This document shows, piece by piece, positions 47,181 to 59,866 of a stretch of 64,000 bases of DNA. How positions within the stretch are numbered: the stretch's first letter is position 1; the number at the start of each line of letters is the position of its first letter. Below the pieces are notes generated by a model. It made no database searches. It saw only the letters and a list, made by a program, of their open reading frames with translations, and was not told the origin of the DNA. Made by a program: the position numbers and the translations under genes. Origin of the DNA: Pelodera strongyloides (lineage: Eukaryota > Nematoda > Chromadorea > Rhabditida > Rhabditidae); contig JAANDG010000562.1 of NCBI GenBank assembly GCA_036852015.1, positions 1 to 64,000 on the forward strand. The letters are read 5' to 3'.

Positions 47181-48743
47181 AGATATAAGATATTATATGA
47201 CAGCTTATTGATTTTCTGGTCTAGGTGCGCATTTTACCTCGGTACTGCTTTTGGCATTTGCCTGATTAAATTTTGCCCTTTTTTACACGGCGCCGCACAC
47301 ATTTTATAAATTTTTTCAGCTTTTCAGGTTTTTTTAGTTGAGAGGAGAGGTGTGTGAGAGAGAAATGTTGTTGTTGATGTTTAATGATGTATTCCTATTG
47401 TTGACGATATTTAACTTATATACTTTTTACAGTTTCTGCAGTTCCGCTTTTGTAGTAGTAGTTTTTTGTAGTGTTAGTCTTGTAGATTAGGTTTCATAGT
47501 CATAGTCGTTTATCCCCCCCTGGCCTGCGCCCATTCCTGAGGCAACTCGCCTGCCATTAGGAAGCCACTCGTCAATTTTGTTCGTTTTGATTGCTCTTCT
47601 TTCGTAGCTATTCATTCATTACGCCTTTCTACTTATTTTGTTTTGTCTTATGGTGGAAGTTGAGTACCCATGTTGATCACTGTCAATTTTGACGGGTTTT
47701 TGGTGGATTTGAATTCAGTATGTATGGGTGCTTCAATTTGTGAGGTTCAGCTTCTCTGTTCCGCTTTCTTTTTATGACTTTGAGATTTATAGATAGCATT
47801 ATTTGGGTTTTCATTTCTTGACTTTTTCGAAGTTTCTTTGTTGGCTTCTTCTTGTGTGTTGTAGTATTATTGTTTGCTCAGATAGGTCTTTGGCAGTGTT
47901 TTCATGCGTCTATTTTTTTTTCAGTTTTTCCCATTATTTTGAATACTCATTACCGTTTATTATTGCCAAGTAGATTTGGCAAATATCCACCAGAGTGTGG
48001 TATTTCTGTTTAATGCGTAGTTTTTCAGTTATTAGGTATTTTCTGACTTTACTTTCCCCTTCGTTCCGTTCCGTTTTTTCTTTAGTTTTTCCTTTTCCGT
48101 CGTTCTGGCTTCTGGTTCATATTAACCGTTTGATTTAGCTCTCTATGTTGACTGTGTTGGTCCATGTCCATATTGGACAATTTGGTGGTCCACATTGGAC
48201 TTATTATTAGGCATTAGTTTATTAGTGATTTGTTAGCTATTATTTCTTTGTCTTTATCTTTAGTTAAGCTAATAGGAAACCTGGCGGAGACCTTTAGCCC
48301 TTTTTGCTTTCGTTTTGTTATATTTATCGTTTGTGGTTCTTAATAAATAAATAAAAACAAAAATATAGTCTTTGTTTGGTTTGAATTTGGGCTTTTTGGT
48401 GAAATGTTTAAAAAAATCGATGTATGATGAACGGAGTCGAGGGTCTACAGTAGCAAGAAGAAGGATCAGAAGTTCTACGAAGTTTTAACCGATAACAGGG
48501 AGTCCTTTTTCTTTGTTTTATGTTTTGATTTTGTGCCTTATGTCGGTTTTTAATGGTATTGTGGCCCTTACGACAGTTTTGTTATTTTGTATTATAACTA
48601 ATAAGGGGTGTAGACGTGTGGCACAAAACCAATTAGGCGCACTCTTGCAGTTCCTAAAGAAAGAAAAACGTTTAGAATGTTGATTTAGTGCCCTTTGTTT
48701 CATGTGACCTACAGTGAAGAAAACCGCCTGTAAGACTCTTTTC
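47181..48743 (+). other. T-rich DNA ending in polyadenylation-like signal
   Basis: Continuous T-rich plus strand with TTTTTTCAG acceptors but no supported exon. AATAAATAAATAAAAA at about 48,340 could end a plus-strand transcript that includes the structured repeats. Confidence 0.35.
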
Positions 48744-48852
48744 TTACCCTATCTATCGTACGTTAATATTCTTTGGTACTGTATTTTGATGTGTGTCGTT
48801 TGGTATCTAAAAGTTTCGTTTGTGTGTCGGAACATGTACGATAGATAGGGTA
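48744..48852. repeat. Hairpin with 17-bp arms (TACCCTATCTATCGTAC)
   Basis: TACCCTATCTATCGTAC (48,744) and GTACGATAGATAGGGTA (48,836-48,852) enclose about 75 bp. Looks like a tiny transposon or a structured region. Confidence 0.6.
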
Positions 48853-49179
48853 TGGTAATCACCAACAAATTAATCAATTGGTGTTTATGTTGCAGGTGAC
48901 AAGTTTAGCTAAAAGATCCGAACATGTGTTTTCCGTCTATGTTTACACGCGCGTGTACATTCACACAGACTGGATGTTGGGCGCGGATCTGCATGCTCGA
49001 CTACAGCCCAAGTTGCCTAAGCAGCTCGCACAGAGGACCTGAATCTTGAATTATTAATTATCCTTGTATCTTCACCTTAAATAAAATAATTAATTATGAA
49101 TTACCTATTGAAATGCAAATTTAATTACCCGTGTGGCTAGCTTAGTGATAGCACTACTACAAATAATGGGCCGAAATAC

Positions 49180-49413
49180 TTAGCTGGCCTTACCAGAATA
49201 CGTCATAGTCACGGTATAAGAGTCTATTGCCAGTAAGATACCAGTTTCCCTGTTGTGACTTCCGCTATCTTCGCTGTCGGCTTCGGCCGTAACAGAGCTT
49301 GTGAAGCTTAAGCTTGGGTTGTTCTCATCATACATACTAACACATGTAACAGATGTTCTATGGTAAGTTTGCAGCGACCGCGAGGTTTTTGCTTCAGTTG
49401 TCTTTTCATTCAT
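49180..49413 (-). CDS. Possible small gene or terminal exon, 77 codons
   Basis: An ATG-initiated frame of 77 codons with a Ser/Thr- and acid-rich composition (SSVTAEADSEDSGSHNRETG) unlike the low-complexity chance frames nearby. No acceptor close upstream. On this strand ATTAAA occurs about 55 nt past the stop. It lies at the point where the strand skew flips. No family recognised. Confidence 0.35.
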   Translation of the reverse strand: MNEKTTEAKTSRSLQTYHRTSVTCVSMYDENNPSLSFTSSVTAEADSEDSGSHNRETGILLAIDSYTVTMTYSGKAS

Positions 49414-49804
49414 AATCGTGTCTCAAATATTGTGTACTGTACCAAGACAAAGACTTTATGGTTACCGTACCTACTTGCCAGATATTGACCACTGTTTGAC
49501 TGCACTATACACTACACCCAAGTTTAGCCAGATACGTAAACCGTAAAGAATTATTTCTTTGAAGATACAGTAAAATATGCATTGGTCGCCATCCCTAAAA
49601 TAATTCACACAGCATTGGATGAACTTGTTTGTCTCATCAGTCTAGCAAAATATTTTGCCTATCAATTAATTTTGTATTTCAGGGTTTCAGCTAGTGAGGT
49701 TTTTGCCCTTTCTCCCATAAACATCGCTCTGAAAACATCCCGTATAAACGAATAGCGTACCCAACAATGGAAATCACAGATAAATGTGAACTAGTACTGA
49801 CTAG

Positions 49805-50062
49805 CTATCATGATAAATGCATACCTAACTATTGTGAAAGCTCAGGCACTTGTTGACTATGCACGTAAGTTACAAACGTGTTCAAAAGAAGCTCCGACAC
49901 AGGCCAAACCATTCAACATATTGATTCCATTACGAGCAATACTACCGAGCTGTCATGACAAATGCATACCTATTGCGAAAGCTCAGGCACTTGTTGACTA
50001 TGCACGTAGTTACAAACGTCTTCAATAGAAGCTCCGACACAGGCAAAACCATTCAACTTATC
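49805..50062. repeat. Tandem duplication of ~110 bp
   Basis: ATGCATACCTA...GAAAGCTCAGGCACTTGTTGACTATGCACGTA...GAAGCTCCGACACAGGC occurs at about 49,805-49,915 and 49,949-50,062 with small differences. Confidence 0.85.
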
Positions 50063-50124
50063 CAAATAATGTGGAGCGTAACTTTACCCGGCGGAATGCG
50101 GTCTATTGCCCGGGGACTGTTTAA

Positions 50125-50276
50125 AGCGGTATTCCGGCCGGTTTTTGAAACGCATCGTGGACAAATGAAATCCTACATATGAAATCCTACGATTTTTTTA
50201 TTCTAATTTATGTTTACATAAGCTACATAAGAATGCTGGCGCACACGGCGTTTCAAAAACCGGGTGGTATTTCGCT
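50125..50276. mobile_element. TTAA palindromic element, family 2
   Basis: AGCGGTATTCCGGCCGG and CCGGGTGGTATTTCGCT, TTAA at 50,121-50,124 and 50,277-50,280. Confidence 0.8.
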
Positions 50277-50280
50277 TTAA

Positions 50281-50952
50281 ACTGCATACCGTATAGTCAC
50301 ATGTAGGTAGGGTGTATTCTGTGAAACCGTGTGTTTATTATAAGGACAACACTTAGTTTACCTTAACAGGTGCCTCAAATTCAAACACTGCTTTACCCCT
50401 TTCTGGGAATAACAAAATAGTCATTCTTAACACACATGGCACAACAATACATATCACGACCAACATCTGATGAAGCTGAAGTCACTAATTTTCAAACTGG
50501 GCCAATCGCATATCACTTAATTGAGTACGTAAATATCCGAAAGTTCTTCCTACTGTATATAATACCACAATCGCATAATACAACAATACAAGTATTCGTT
50601 CTACAGTAAAAATCGTATAAACACGTCGCCTGAACATTGCGAACTAAAAGACAAAGCGGAACACGATCGAATAAAAGAAAGTATTATTTAATCGTTGAAG
50701 AGAAGTATCCACGAAACGCTATGTAGCATCTCACCAGCATCTAAATCATGTCAAGTAAGTTGAGTAAACGAAACATAATGACAAACTGTACCTATAACAA
50801 ATCCCACTGTAACATTAGTGTTAAGAGATAAAGCCCTTAGTTACACTCCAAAACACCAAACACCTTGTTGGTATGTTGGTGTCCTTACTGCACTGACCTC
50901 TTATTCGATAGTTCTTCTTTTGCACGCTCCATTAGCGGGATGGATAGATGTA
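50281..50952. other. No gene recognised
   Basis: A-rich plus strand with no supported exon on either strand. Confidence 0.35.
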
Positions 50953-51516
50953 TTTTCCTTGTACAGATGTTGTGAGCATTAATCCCAACCAGAATTGACA
51001 ACACAAAGGATATTACATGTGTTGTCAATTCTGGTTGGGATTAAAGGGACGGGCCCATCAAAATAAACCCATATTTTGCATGTTTTTATAATTTGTATAA
51101 AGGGGGTTTATTATACTATATGCACACTAAATTTCGTCTAGAGTTTATCCCGCTGAAATTTTTCGGTGTCGATAAACTCAAAAGTATACCGTAGAAGACC
51201 AACAATTGCACCCTTATTTCCTTACCGCGTGTCCCGAGGATACCTCGCTCTGATTGGGACCCGGGAGACTATCTGTCCATATAGCCACATTCCCCCGGGA
51301 CACGCGGTAAGGAAATAAGGGTGCAATTGTTGGTCATCTACGGTATACTTTTGAGTTTATCGACACCGAAAAATTTCAGCGGGATAAACTCTAGACGAAA
51401 TTTAGTGTACATATAGTATAATAAACCCCCTTTATACAAATTATAAAAACATGCAAAATATAGGTTTATTTTGATGGGCCCGTCCCTTTAATGCTCACAA
51501 CATCTGTACAAGGAAA
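50953..51516. mobile_element. Perfect-arm palindromic element interrupted by a TTAA element
   Basis: Arms TTTTCCTTGTACAGATG, TTGTGAGCATTAATCCC and AACCAGAATTGACAACAC are inverted on the right, but the right arm is split at GGGATTAA by the element 51,045-51,487. Without it the hairpin is about 120 bp with about 50-bp arms. Confidence 0.85.
51045..51487. mobile_element. TTAA palindromic element (AGGGACGGGCCC ends), 443 bp
   Basis: Long near-perfect arms (GTTTATCCCGCTGAAATTTTTC, AAGTATACCGTAGAAGACC, AACAATTGCACCCTTATTTCC) and ends AGGGACGGGCCCATC. TTAA occurs on both sides (51,041-51,044; 51,488-51,491), while the uninterrupted arm of the host palindrome has a single TTAA. A second copy lies at 31,025-31,463. 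Confidence 0.9.
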
Positions 51517-52445
51517 AGGAAATCTTCTACTTTCACTACTTTATTCACACATACAATCAATCAGATGCAACATCAAGCAAGCATGTGGAACAATCAGTAT
51601 AAGTAATAAGTAATAAGTACACCGAATCACCAACCTCAGTCATTCGACCATCAGCGCGTTACTTCGCCAAATCGCCATCCAACTAGGTCCATGGTCTAGA
51701 CCTTTTCTTAATCCACACATCTCCTGTCATATTCGCCAACCTAAATAAACCATCATCGCCTATCTTCAAAAGTGTCTATTTTCGCGCGTGTGGTTGGGAT
51801 CGAACACAGCCACTGACGATAAAGTAGGTCGTTCAGGCCCAAGGGGCCTACAAGGCCCCTTATGGCCCTACGACCTTAAGCCTTAAGGGTCGAAAATTTT
51901 AGATTGTTTCGATAAAGAGTTACCGGCTCAACTACTACCGACTCAACGATCATAAAACAGAATTCTAAAACAAGCAGTCCGCGAGCAAGAACAAGATTAA
52001 ATTCAGTTTCTTCAAAACACTAGAACTAGATCACAGATCACACAAAGAAGAGATTTGCTTACCGTAATCCGTAATATTTTCGTAATCCGTAATATACATG
52101 ATTGTAGTTATCCAGCTGGCTGAACGACACTAAATCCATTTGGTCAAATTTCGATAGATTCAGTACAAAAAGAAATAAACAATGTACACCGTACCACATA
52201 AAAACATAAGAATAGCCGTTAAAGTACTATTTACACCACGTTTCACAAAACACAATTGAACAAAAAAGTACCACCCACTCAATCACGCGTCTTACTGTAA
52301 TAACGTACAAAAATTACAGATGTATTATATCCTAGTCAACCCAATAGCCAAAGAATTTCTCAGCTAAGGTTATCACAAAACCGTGTCGTGCGGTCACACA
52401 CTCATATTGTAAAACACGTTTTCGAGTCAAACCCAAGGTATTCGT
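51517..52445. other. No gene recognised
   Basis: A-rich plus strand, probably intergenic. 51,835-51,895 has short inverted GC-rich motifs (CAAGGGGCC / GGCCCCTT). A box-B-like GTGTTCGATCCC at 51,795 (minus) has no tRNA fold. Confidence 0.35.
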
Positions 52446-54366
52446 TTAGATGCCTAGCTGATAGTTGTCATCCACTTTCACTTGGCAGATTGGCTCATAG
52501 AACGTCGTACGATCGCCCTGAAGGAAAAAACATTGCCACCTGAATAAGACCAACAAGTTAATACACATTAAAGTAGTTCCCGGGCTAGTTCGGGTTCGCG
52601 AGATAGTTAGCGACGTTTTAAAGCTAAAAAACATTAGGTTACCGTAGCTAGGAAATGGCTCTAAATTTACCAGAGAACAGAAACACATAACAATCCAAAA
52701 CGCACCGGGCCAGATATACAAAAACGCCCATATATATCACTTTATTAGTCTCCATTTACCTGTGAACAAACGGGAAATGACGGTCCGTTTGGCACATTGT
52801 GACATCTTTGGTACAACCGAAACCGATAGACCACTCCACTTGTACCAACAAAGTTTGACCTGAAATAGAAATAGGTGTTGTGTGATATTCTAAACCCTCT
52901 TGTCTAGTGCCATGGTACAAGTGATAAGGTAGTCACTAGACATCAAAAAGGCTTCCAGCTTACTTAGCAAGCCTAGTCCGATGCAATTGACTTAGCGCAG
53001 TCGTGATGCATGCCACTATGCCAGAGATCCAAACGTTTTCGCATGGAAGGACGCAATGGACCAGCTTCCTTCATAACTTATACACATATCAGGACATAAC
53101 AGTGATTCGGTCGCACTGCAGTAGCCGTACGCACGAACGCACCGGGAAGCTCCCAGCCTTCCAGTGGGGGTGAGAGAAAGAGAGGGATCACACGAATCAG
53201 AGACGCACAGAGACAAATTCTCCCACCCTGGGAGGTTCCCGCCGTTCGTTTCGTGCATAAGGCCACAGGAATGCTCCCACTTCCCAACCTCCCACTGGCA
53301 CACGAGCATAAGAAACAACGACACCCCGAGACAAATTTCACAGTCGGCAATACTACCACTATCCATATCTCGTTTTAGAAGAAAAGGAAATTCGAAACTT
53401 ACAATTCACACTAATTCACAGCGTGCAGTCTACTGAGACTAAAGTCGAGAATCGCACTCCAGTTTGTTCCATTCCTCAGCCACTTGACGTCTCCTTCTGC
53501 AAGAAAAGCAAATTCTAGATAATAAAACAAAGCGTCAATAAAACAGTGCGTCATAAGAACTGGTTCAGAATATGTGGGAACTTATAAGTGCAGTGGTTAC
53601 GTATTCGTCAACTACACCCCCACAGAATTTGTTATATAATCACCGATAGATTTATGCACTACACTATGCAGATAACTGATTATGGCAACCGAGCCAACTA
53701 CTTACATAACCGTCTTTAGTACCGATGGCATGACGGAAATGCACATACGCCCACACAAACAACCATTGCTATTTCAGTTGGTGATATGCATCTATTGGTC
53801 ATACACAACTAAAAGCAAATCGCCTTCTAGACTACACGACACCCCATAAAGTGAATATCTATGAAAAACCACACAGCAGATGAGGCATGTGCGATGTACT
53901 GCCAACATAAAAATGGATACCTCCGTTACTCGCTGCATAGCCTAGAGTCCCAATTCGATCCTTGTTTGTCCAAGTAGTAGTCGATTTGTCGGCACCATTC
54001 CACTAGCAGTCCATTCGCGTACTTCGACAATGGTCCCATTAAAGTGATCCTAAGGAAGATAACATACACAACAAATAAGATATTAAGGTCGTCAATAGGC
54101 TACGGGTTTTGAATACATACACTTCAGTGAGCTTTCTGAGCCCACAAACCTCACAAACCAACCCACCTTCGCAATTAGACTAGTAGTAAGAATGAATTAG
54201 TAGGCTGAGGCCAGCTATTTACTTTGTACTAATACAGAAATGAGGGGAAATGTCGAGTCGATGTAAATGCCATAAATCTAATACCTTTCAAAACCAGACG
54301 AATGTATCCTTGCCCCCGTGTGTGGATGTGTGGTATATGGTGTTGAGGAAACTTCATCTGTAAATC
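52446..54366 (-). CDS. Five-exon 3' part of a minus-strand gene, unrecognised
   Basis: Minus-strand exons: 54285-54366, 53930-54049, 53458-53496, 52760-52859, 52446-52517 (TAA). All join in phase: exon 1 has SSTPYTTHPHTGARIHSSGF, exon 2 LVEWCRQIDYYLDKQGSNW, exon 3 RRRQVAEEWNKLE, exon 4 VVYRFRLYQRCHNVPNGPS, exon 5 FYEPICQVKVDD. The third donor (GA|GTGCGA) is weak but is the only one that avoids a stop and meets the next exon in frame. Several of these exons are open in two frames, so the chosen frame rests on phase continuity alone. The 5' end was not found; small exons between 54,400 and 57,400 are possible. No domain recognised. Confidence 0.5.
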
Positions 54367-54975
54367 CTGTATTCAACGAAATAACGTAATAATTTATACT
54401 AACAAAAATAATCAGGAACAACAACGCCCTATAAATAATCCACAACATTCCAACACAAAAAGGCAGACAACTTTCAATAAAAAATCCACAACATATTACC
54501 GCAAGTTAGCTCAAAGATGACCCTTTGACACGAATACAAAATTTCAAACTTTACTTAAATAAACAACGAAAACGAACCAACATAAACTTTTCTGGTGACC
54601 ATTATCAGGAAATCCTCCGATCCTCCCGTATGTTATGTCTACCTAAATATCCTGAAAAATTAAGGTTAAACGCCCTTATGGGGCGTTGAGAGAGAAAAGT
54701 CACTCAACCCTACCTAAGGGGACGAACCCGCCCGAGAATGCATTGTAGGGTCTAGTGAAATTCCAGACCAAATCTATGTAGTCCCCTTATCAACCCAGGC
54801 AGATGACCCTAAGTCATCGTCTACGCGGAAACCAAAAATACCTTTTTTTCATTTCTTTTTATTCTTTCGTTTTCTTTTTTATTTTACCATTTACTACAAG
54901 TAAGACTAGAGGCTCAATAATGTATTGCCTTTAAATAGGCGCGCCCTAAGCTGCAAGCCCTATAAAATGATAAAA
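54367..54975. other. No supported gene
   Basis: May hold further small minus-strand exons (acceptor-like TTTTTCAG on the minus strand at about 54,656), none confirmed. 54,670-54,690 has the hairpin CGCCCTTATGGGGCG. Confidence 0.3.
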
Positions 54976-55558
54976 GTCTTCTCGCTAAAAGAAATAGAAA
55001 AAAGTATGTACACTAATATAATACAAAGATTGAAACAAAACTATATACACTACGAATAACTATAATACATACATTATGTACAAAATACAAATGGGTTTTT
55101 AATGTACAATGTGTTGTCCCCCCAGCGCCCTACCAACCACCCTTTAATGAAAAGTAAAAAGTTACGGCCAAAATACTGCTGTGCAATCAAAAAGGTGAGC
55201 AGTCTTTTGGCAACGTAACTTTTTAAAAAGAAGTACAACACGCACGTGATAAAACTATATATACACCTATATACAGTCTTCTCGCAAAAAGAAATAGAAA
55301 AAAGTATGTACACTAATAAATACAAAGATTGAAACAAAAACTATATACAATACGAAAAACTATAATACATACATTATGTACAAAATACAAATGGGTTTTT
55401 AATGTACAATGTGTTGTCCCCCCAGCGCCCTACCAACCACCCTTTAATGAAAAGTAAAAAGTTACGGCCAAAATACTGCTGTGCAATCAAAAAGGTGAGC
55501 AGTCTTTTGGCAACGTAACTTTTTAAAAAGAAGTACAACACGTGATAAAACTATATAC
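54976..55558. repeat. Two tandem near-identical ~300-bp copies
   Basis: 54,976-55,275 and 55,276-55,558 share GTCTTCTCGC.AAAAGAAATAG, GTTGTCCCCCCAGCGCCC and TTACGGCCAAAATACTGC, with only a few small differences; the second lacks a few bases near its end. No coding signal. Confidence 0.9.
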
Positions 55559-56241
55559 CTTAAATACAATATATACAATCAAACGCACATTTATATACAT
55601 CTATGTACATGTATTTACATATAACCGGTTATTACTATGTAGAATTATATACATTCACGTATCAATATCTATATTGACTATACAAGAATCGTGTATAATT
55701 ATAATATAAAATATAAATATTATAAGAGAGAATGACTCGACCGCGTGTTTAGTTAATTTTTGATGTACATTAGCTAATATGCATCAAAAATTATCTAAAC
55801 AAGGTCAAAAAAAGAAAAGAATATCCAGTATTTTATACAGAGGAAGGGTATAAACAGGACAAACCTGCCATATATTTACCGAATTTACCCGAGGATATTG
55901 TACCTGATTATATTTTTTTATATTTTAGTTTTGTTATCAAAGTTGTTGTAACCATCTGTGATGTTTTTTTCTGATTGGTATGTATACTGGTACTTTATTC
56001 AGAGCATACGAACGCTTTAATTTACTTCACAATACCTTCTGGTACCTCTTACGGATATTCTAAAGCATCGCTTTCAACGATGAACTAGAATATATATAGT
56101 ATTCTATTCCCTTACAAACTTGAAACTTTCCGTTTTTCTGAAGAATTTCGAGCCTTTCCAGCCCACTCCTATGAAAACCGACGAAATATCACATATCAGT
56201 CGGTTTATCATACACACACTACACACAACACAATATAAACA

Positions 56242-56247
<6 letters not shown>
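55559..56247. other. AT-rich, no gene recognised
   Basis: Many TATATAC/TACATA motifs and a short hairpin (TTTTTGATGTACATTAGCTAATATGCATCAAAAA at 55,756-55,790). No exon seen. Confidence 0.4.

Positions 56248-56338
<91 letters not shown>
56248..56338. repeat. (TA)n microsatellite, ~45 units
   Basis: Uninterrupted alternating TA over about 90 bp, bordered by CTATATATATCG. Length is likely variable and prone to assembly error. Confidence 0.98.
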
Positions 56339-56340
<2 letters not shown>

Positions 56341-56530
56341 ATATATATCGATATAGTTATATAGATAAAACTGTTCTAGTCCCACTTATTTTAATTCAAA
56401 TTACACAGTGTTATATATATGGCTCTATAGATAGTAGATAGAACGACCCTACTATAGTCCACAATAGAATATTATACTCGCATATTACTGTTATTTGTTC
56501 ACAAAATGATATGTTTTTTTTTTGTGACAG

Positions 56531-56671
56531 GAGGCGGCGTCACCCTCCGTACACAAAAACTTAGTTATCATCAATCCATGTGAATTCAAAGAAGCCCCCT
56601 ATGGTGTTTCTTCATCATTAAATGGAGAAACACGAAGCACTAGTTTTGAAGAAATGAATCGCAAATGGTGA
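56531..56671 (+). CDS. Possible plus-strand terminal exon
   Basis: After TTTTTTTTTTGTGACAG, 47 codons stay open to TGA (LVIINPCEFKEAPYGVSSSL, TSFEEMNRKW) and AATAAA starts 6 nt past the stop. No other exon of the gene was found, and the very short 3' distance is odd. Confidence 0.3.
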   Translation, partial: EAASPSVHKNLVIINPCEFKEAPYGVSSSLNGETRSTSFEEMNRKW

Positions 56672-56682
56672 GGGGAAATAAA

Positions 56683-57459
56683 TCATTTTTTGAGACAATT
56701 CATTCACCTGTTCATAACGCTTCTCCAGCATTCAGTGGAGAAAACGTCTTAACTCTACTATTCAACAAAAAACCGCGTACTGTTGGGAACACAAAGAGTC
56801 ATTCAAAGTAACTCGGCTTACCCGGCACTGCTTTTGTTTCTTTCTTACAAGTTGTTTACTAGTCCAAAGCACCAAATGAGAATGACCGCGCGCACACAAT
56901 TCACGAAAGTACTCAAGATATTCAAAAAATAAAAATCCATTTCCATATCTCTCTCTCACTCACACTAAACCTTTTGTTGTTGTTGATGTCTAATGATGCA
57001 CAAATGTTGATGACGATAATTAAGGAACAAATGAGAAACTATTACTTAAAAACGTTAAAGACTCTTGACCATACAAAAAGAAATGGGGGACTAAATACCT
57101 GCGCCCGTTTATCCGTCCTCAGCAAATCCATCCTACCACATAAACATCCAACCACAAACCACCGCAGGACCATAGATAGAGATGAGCATCAAACAAGTCA
57201 GTCAACTAATCATTCTAAAAGAATAAATGAGTAAATTCAATGAAATGAATTGCCGGAAGATACTACGAATACGCCAAGTGTACCTAAACATCTCTTTTTC
57301 AACCTAAGTAACAAAAATGGTGACGCTACCGTACTAGCACAAAAACAGGAGCATTGGTCTATCAGTCTCTACAAATAAAACTAGTGGACGAGTAAGAATC
57401 ATGAAGAAAAAGGGAAAAACTAACCCTGCAAAGTATTTTTCCATGTCTTACTGTCCGGA
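56683..57459. other. No supported gene
   Basis: Open frames here start in low-complexity DNA. 57,280-57,300 could be a 20-nt minus-strand exon but nothing confirms it. Expected 3' UTR of the coiled-coil gene. Confidence 0.35.
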
Positions 57460-59814
57460 TTATCCTGAAAAAGAAGATAAGTGATTAGGTGACGACTGGC
57501 GACTTACATACATAAATCTAAATCTAGTTGATGAATGAAAACAACATGATGACCGTATGAAGCAACGATACTCGCTTACAGCGAACCAACTAACGGTCGC
57601 TCTTTGAAACGGATTTTGGACAACTTTACTTCACATTTGTTGTGTGCAAATAAACATATTTTGACGAGAAAATGCGTCATATTTGCATACACGACATGGA
57701 AATACAGCGTCCTCATATTTGATAATGTATGAATGTCATGGAAAACATGTGTCATCCATTCCAAAAACCGTTATTATACCGAGTTAGCGAATCATTATAC
57801 ATGCATACAGTACAATAGGGCCTTGCAATAGGGCACATGCGAAGAAAGACAGAGAAATTAAAAAACCTACTTCGGAACCAATTCAATGGGTTCCAAGATG
57901 ACCTCTTTGACTTTGGAGCAGTGGCAGGGGCAGTGGAGTTATCAGAAGTGTCCATATCCTAAATCAAAAATTTATGTTATTAATAAACAAAACAAAAAAC
58001 GGGAAGTGCGCAAGGGCAAGGAGTAAGAAGTTACGCATCCCACTATATCATACTATCGCGAAGAATACTGAGTTATTAAAGCAGTATTGTACCTAATTCC
58101 GGGTTACCGAAAACAATTTCCACCACTTCTTGACCTATGCCTACTTTGGGGAATCCGCAATTATCTATCCTATGCAAGTTTGCCCATCCGAAGCTTCCGG
58201 AACCAAATTTATTGTTAGGATACGGTAGGATATTCGAATCATATGCAAACCCAAAGTAGGTGCAATATTGATTCAACGTACGCGTGTGCGCGGAACCCGA
58301 AACTCAGCTAACACTATCAACACAAAACACAAGTATTGTTTAACATAATGAGTAAACGAGTAGATCGCCACTTTCAGGGGGGCTACGTTTGCTGCGCGTA
58401 ATACGTATTCTCATTGGGAAAACCAATTAAATCATTCGAAACAAAAAAGCAAATAACTAACCTCCTCTTCATCACCGGAAAGGAACGGATCATCAGCGTT
58501 CAACACACCACCCTAGAACATAGCAAAAGCTAAACATAAGTGCCAGTATTAAAAATGGGACACGGTCACATTTCTAAACTACGCGATCATACCCGCTACG
58601 AATTCGGATAACAATTCCCGGTTACCGTAACCTTGAAATTTCTTTCAACAAACAAAGGTTCTGGCCTGGCATCAACATTAATATGATTAATACGTTAAGA
58701 ACTGAACTGCACTCGCAATCATGGAGTGCTTACAATTAGTCCTAGACCTTCATCACATAAAGAACAGATAAAAAATAATAAAGAAGAATCAAATCACTAA
58801 CCTCTTCGCCACCGTCTTCCTCTCTCTGTCTCTGATCGTCCACTTCCATTGGATCCAAGAGCGTCAGGTCATCGGCGCTCTTCTCTTCATCCTTCTACAA
58901 CAGTACACATAAGTTAAGCATAAGTAAGTAATAATTGTAATAAAAAAAGTCCGTCTACGTGAACCAAACATGGTACTTGATAAATGGCAAGAAAAGCCGA
59001 GCCAATTCAGCAGTGTGCGTGCGCTTTTACAAAAAATCACTAAACTACACACAGAATGTTAAACGCGCAGTTAATCCAAGTCGGGCAATTGATACTTGGT
59101 ATACAAATAATATGCAAAAGGAAAAGCTAGTTACTGACCTGTTCAGCATTGGTTTCCTCATCCTTCTCGGAGTCGTCAACTCCTTCTACAGTCCTTGCTT
59201 CGTCATCAACCTAGAGCACAGAGCAAATAAAACATCTTTGAATAAATAACAAAAACATGCAATCCTGGAAATGCTAAGGTTTGCGCAAGTAGTTTTTCTT
59301 TTAGCATAATCTAGTTCAATAGTTCACAAGAAGTGTAACGTATAAAAAACGTAAAATCATAAAATTCAACAAATAACTATGTGAATGCACGCCGTAAATT
59401 GATTTTCTACCACAGGCAAGGTGAAAACTCAATTTAAGTGACATTTCACAGAAATAACTGTTACATCAAGCCATGAGTGGACTCCTCTTTGAGTAATACC
59501 CCTGAGTGGATTATCTACTCAACTGCAGCCCAAACTAGCTTCATTGGCTTCATAACTTGAATTATCCACTGGTCACCCGCGCAAAACGAACAAAGGGTGG
59601 AGTACAGTAATATAAGCCTTCAAGACAAAAAAATTATAAAAGGACTCACATGCTGTGAAGAGGCGCAGCTTTGATAGCTGCTGCTGCTGCCAGAGCTAAT
59701 TACATTGGAACTGCCTTGAGTCCCTTGAGACGATTTTCCATCTGCGTCATTTGCTTGTCTTTCCTCACCATCTCGGCCTAGATCACCCTGAACCTGAAAA
59801 CAGAAACAGAGGGT

Positions 59815-59866
<52 letters not shown>

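Noticed and set aside
51780..51900. tRNA-like box B on the minus strand
   Set aside because: No matching box A at the right distance and no cloverleaf.
53016..53366. 116-codon minus-strand frame
   Set aside because: Lies in the intron between two phase-consistent exons; no homologous support.
56120..56356. 78-codon frame ending in Ile-Tyr repeats
   Set aside because: Mostly translation of the (TA)n tract.
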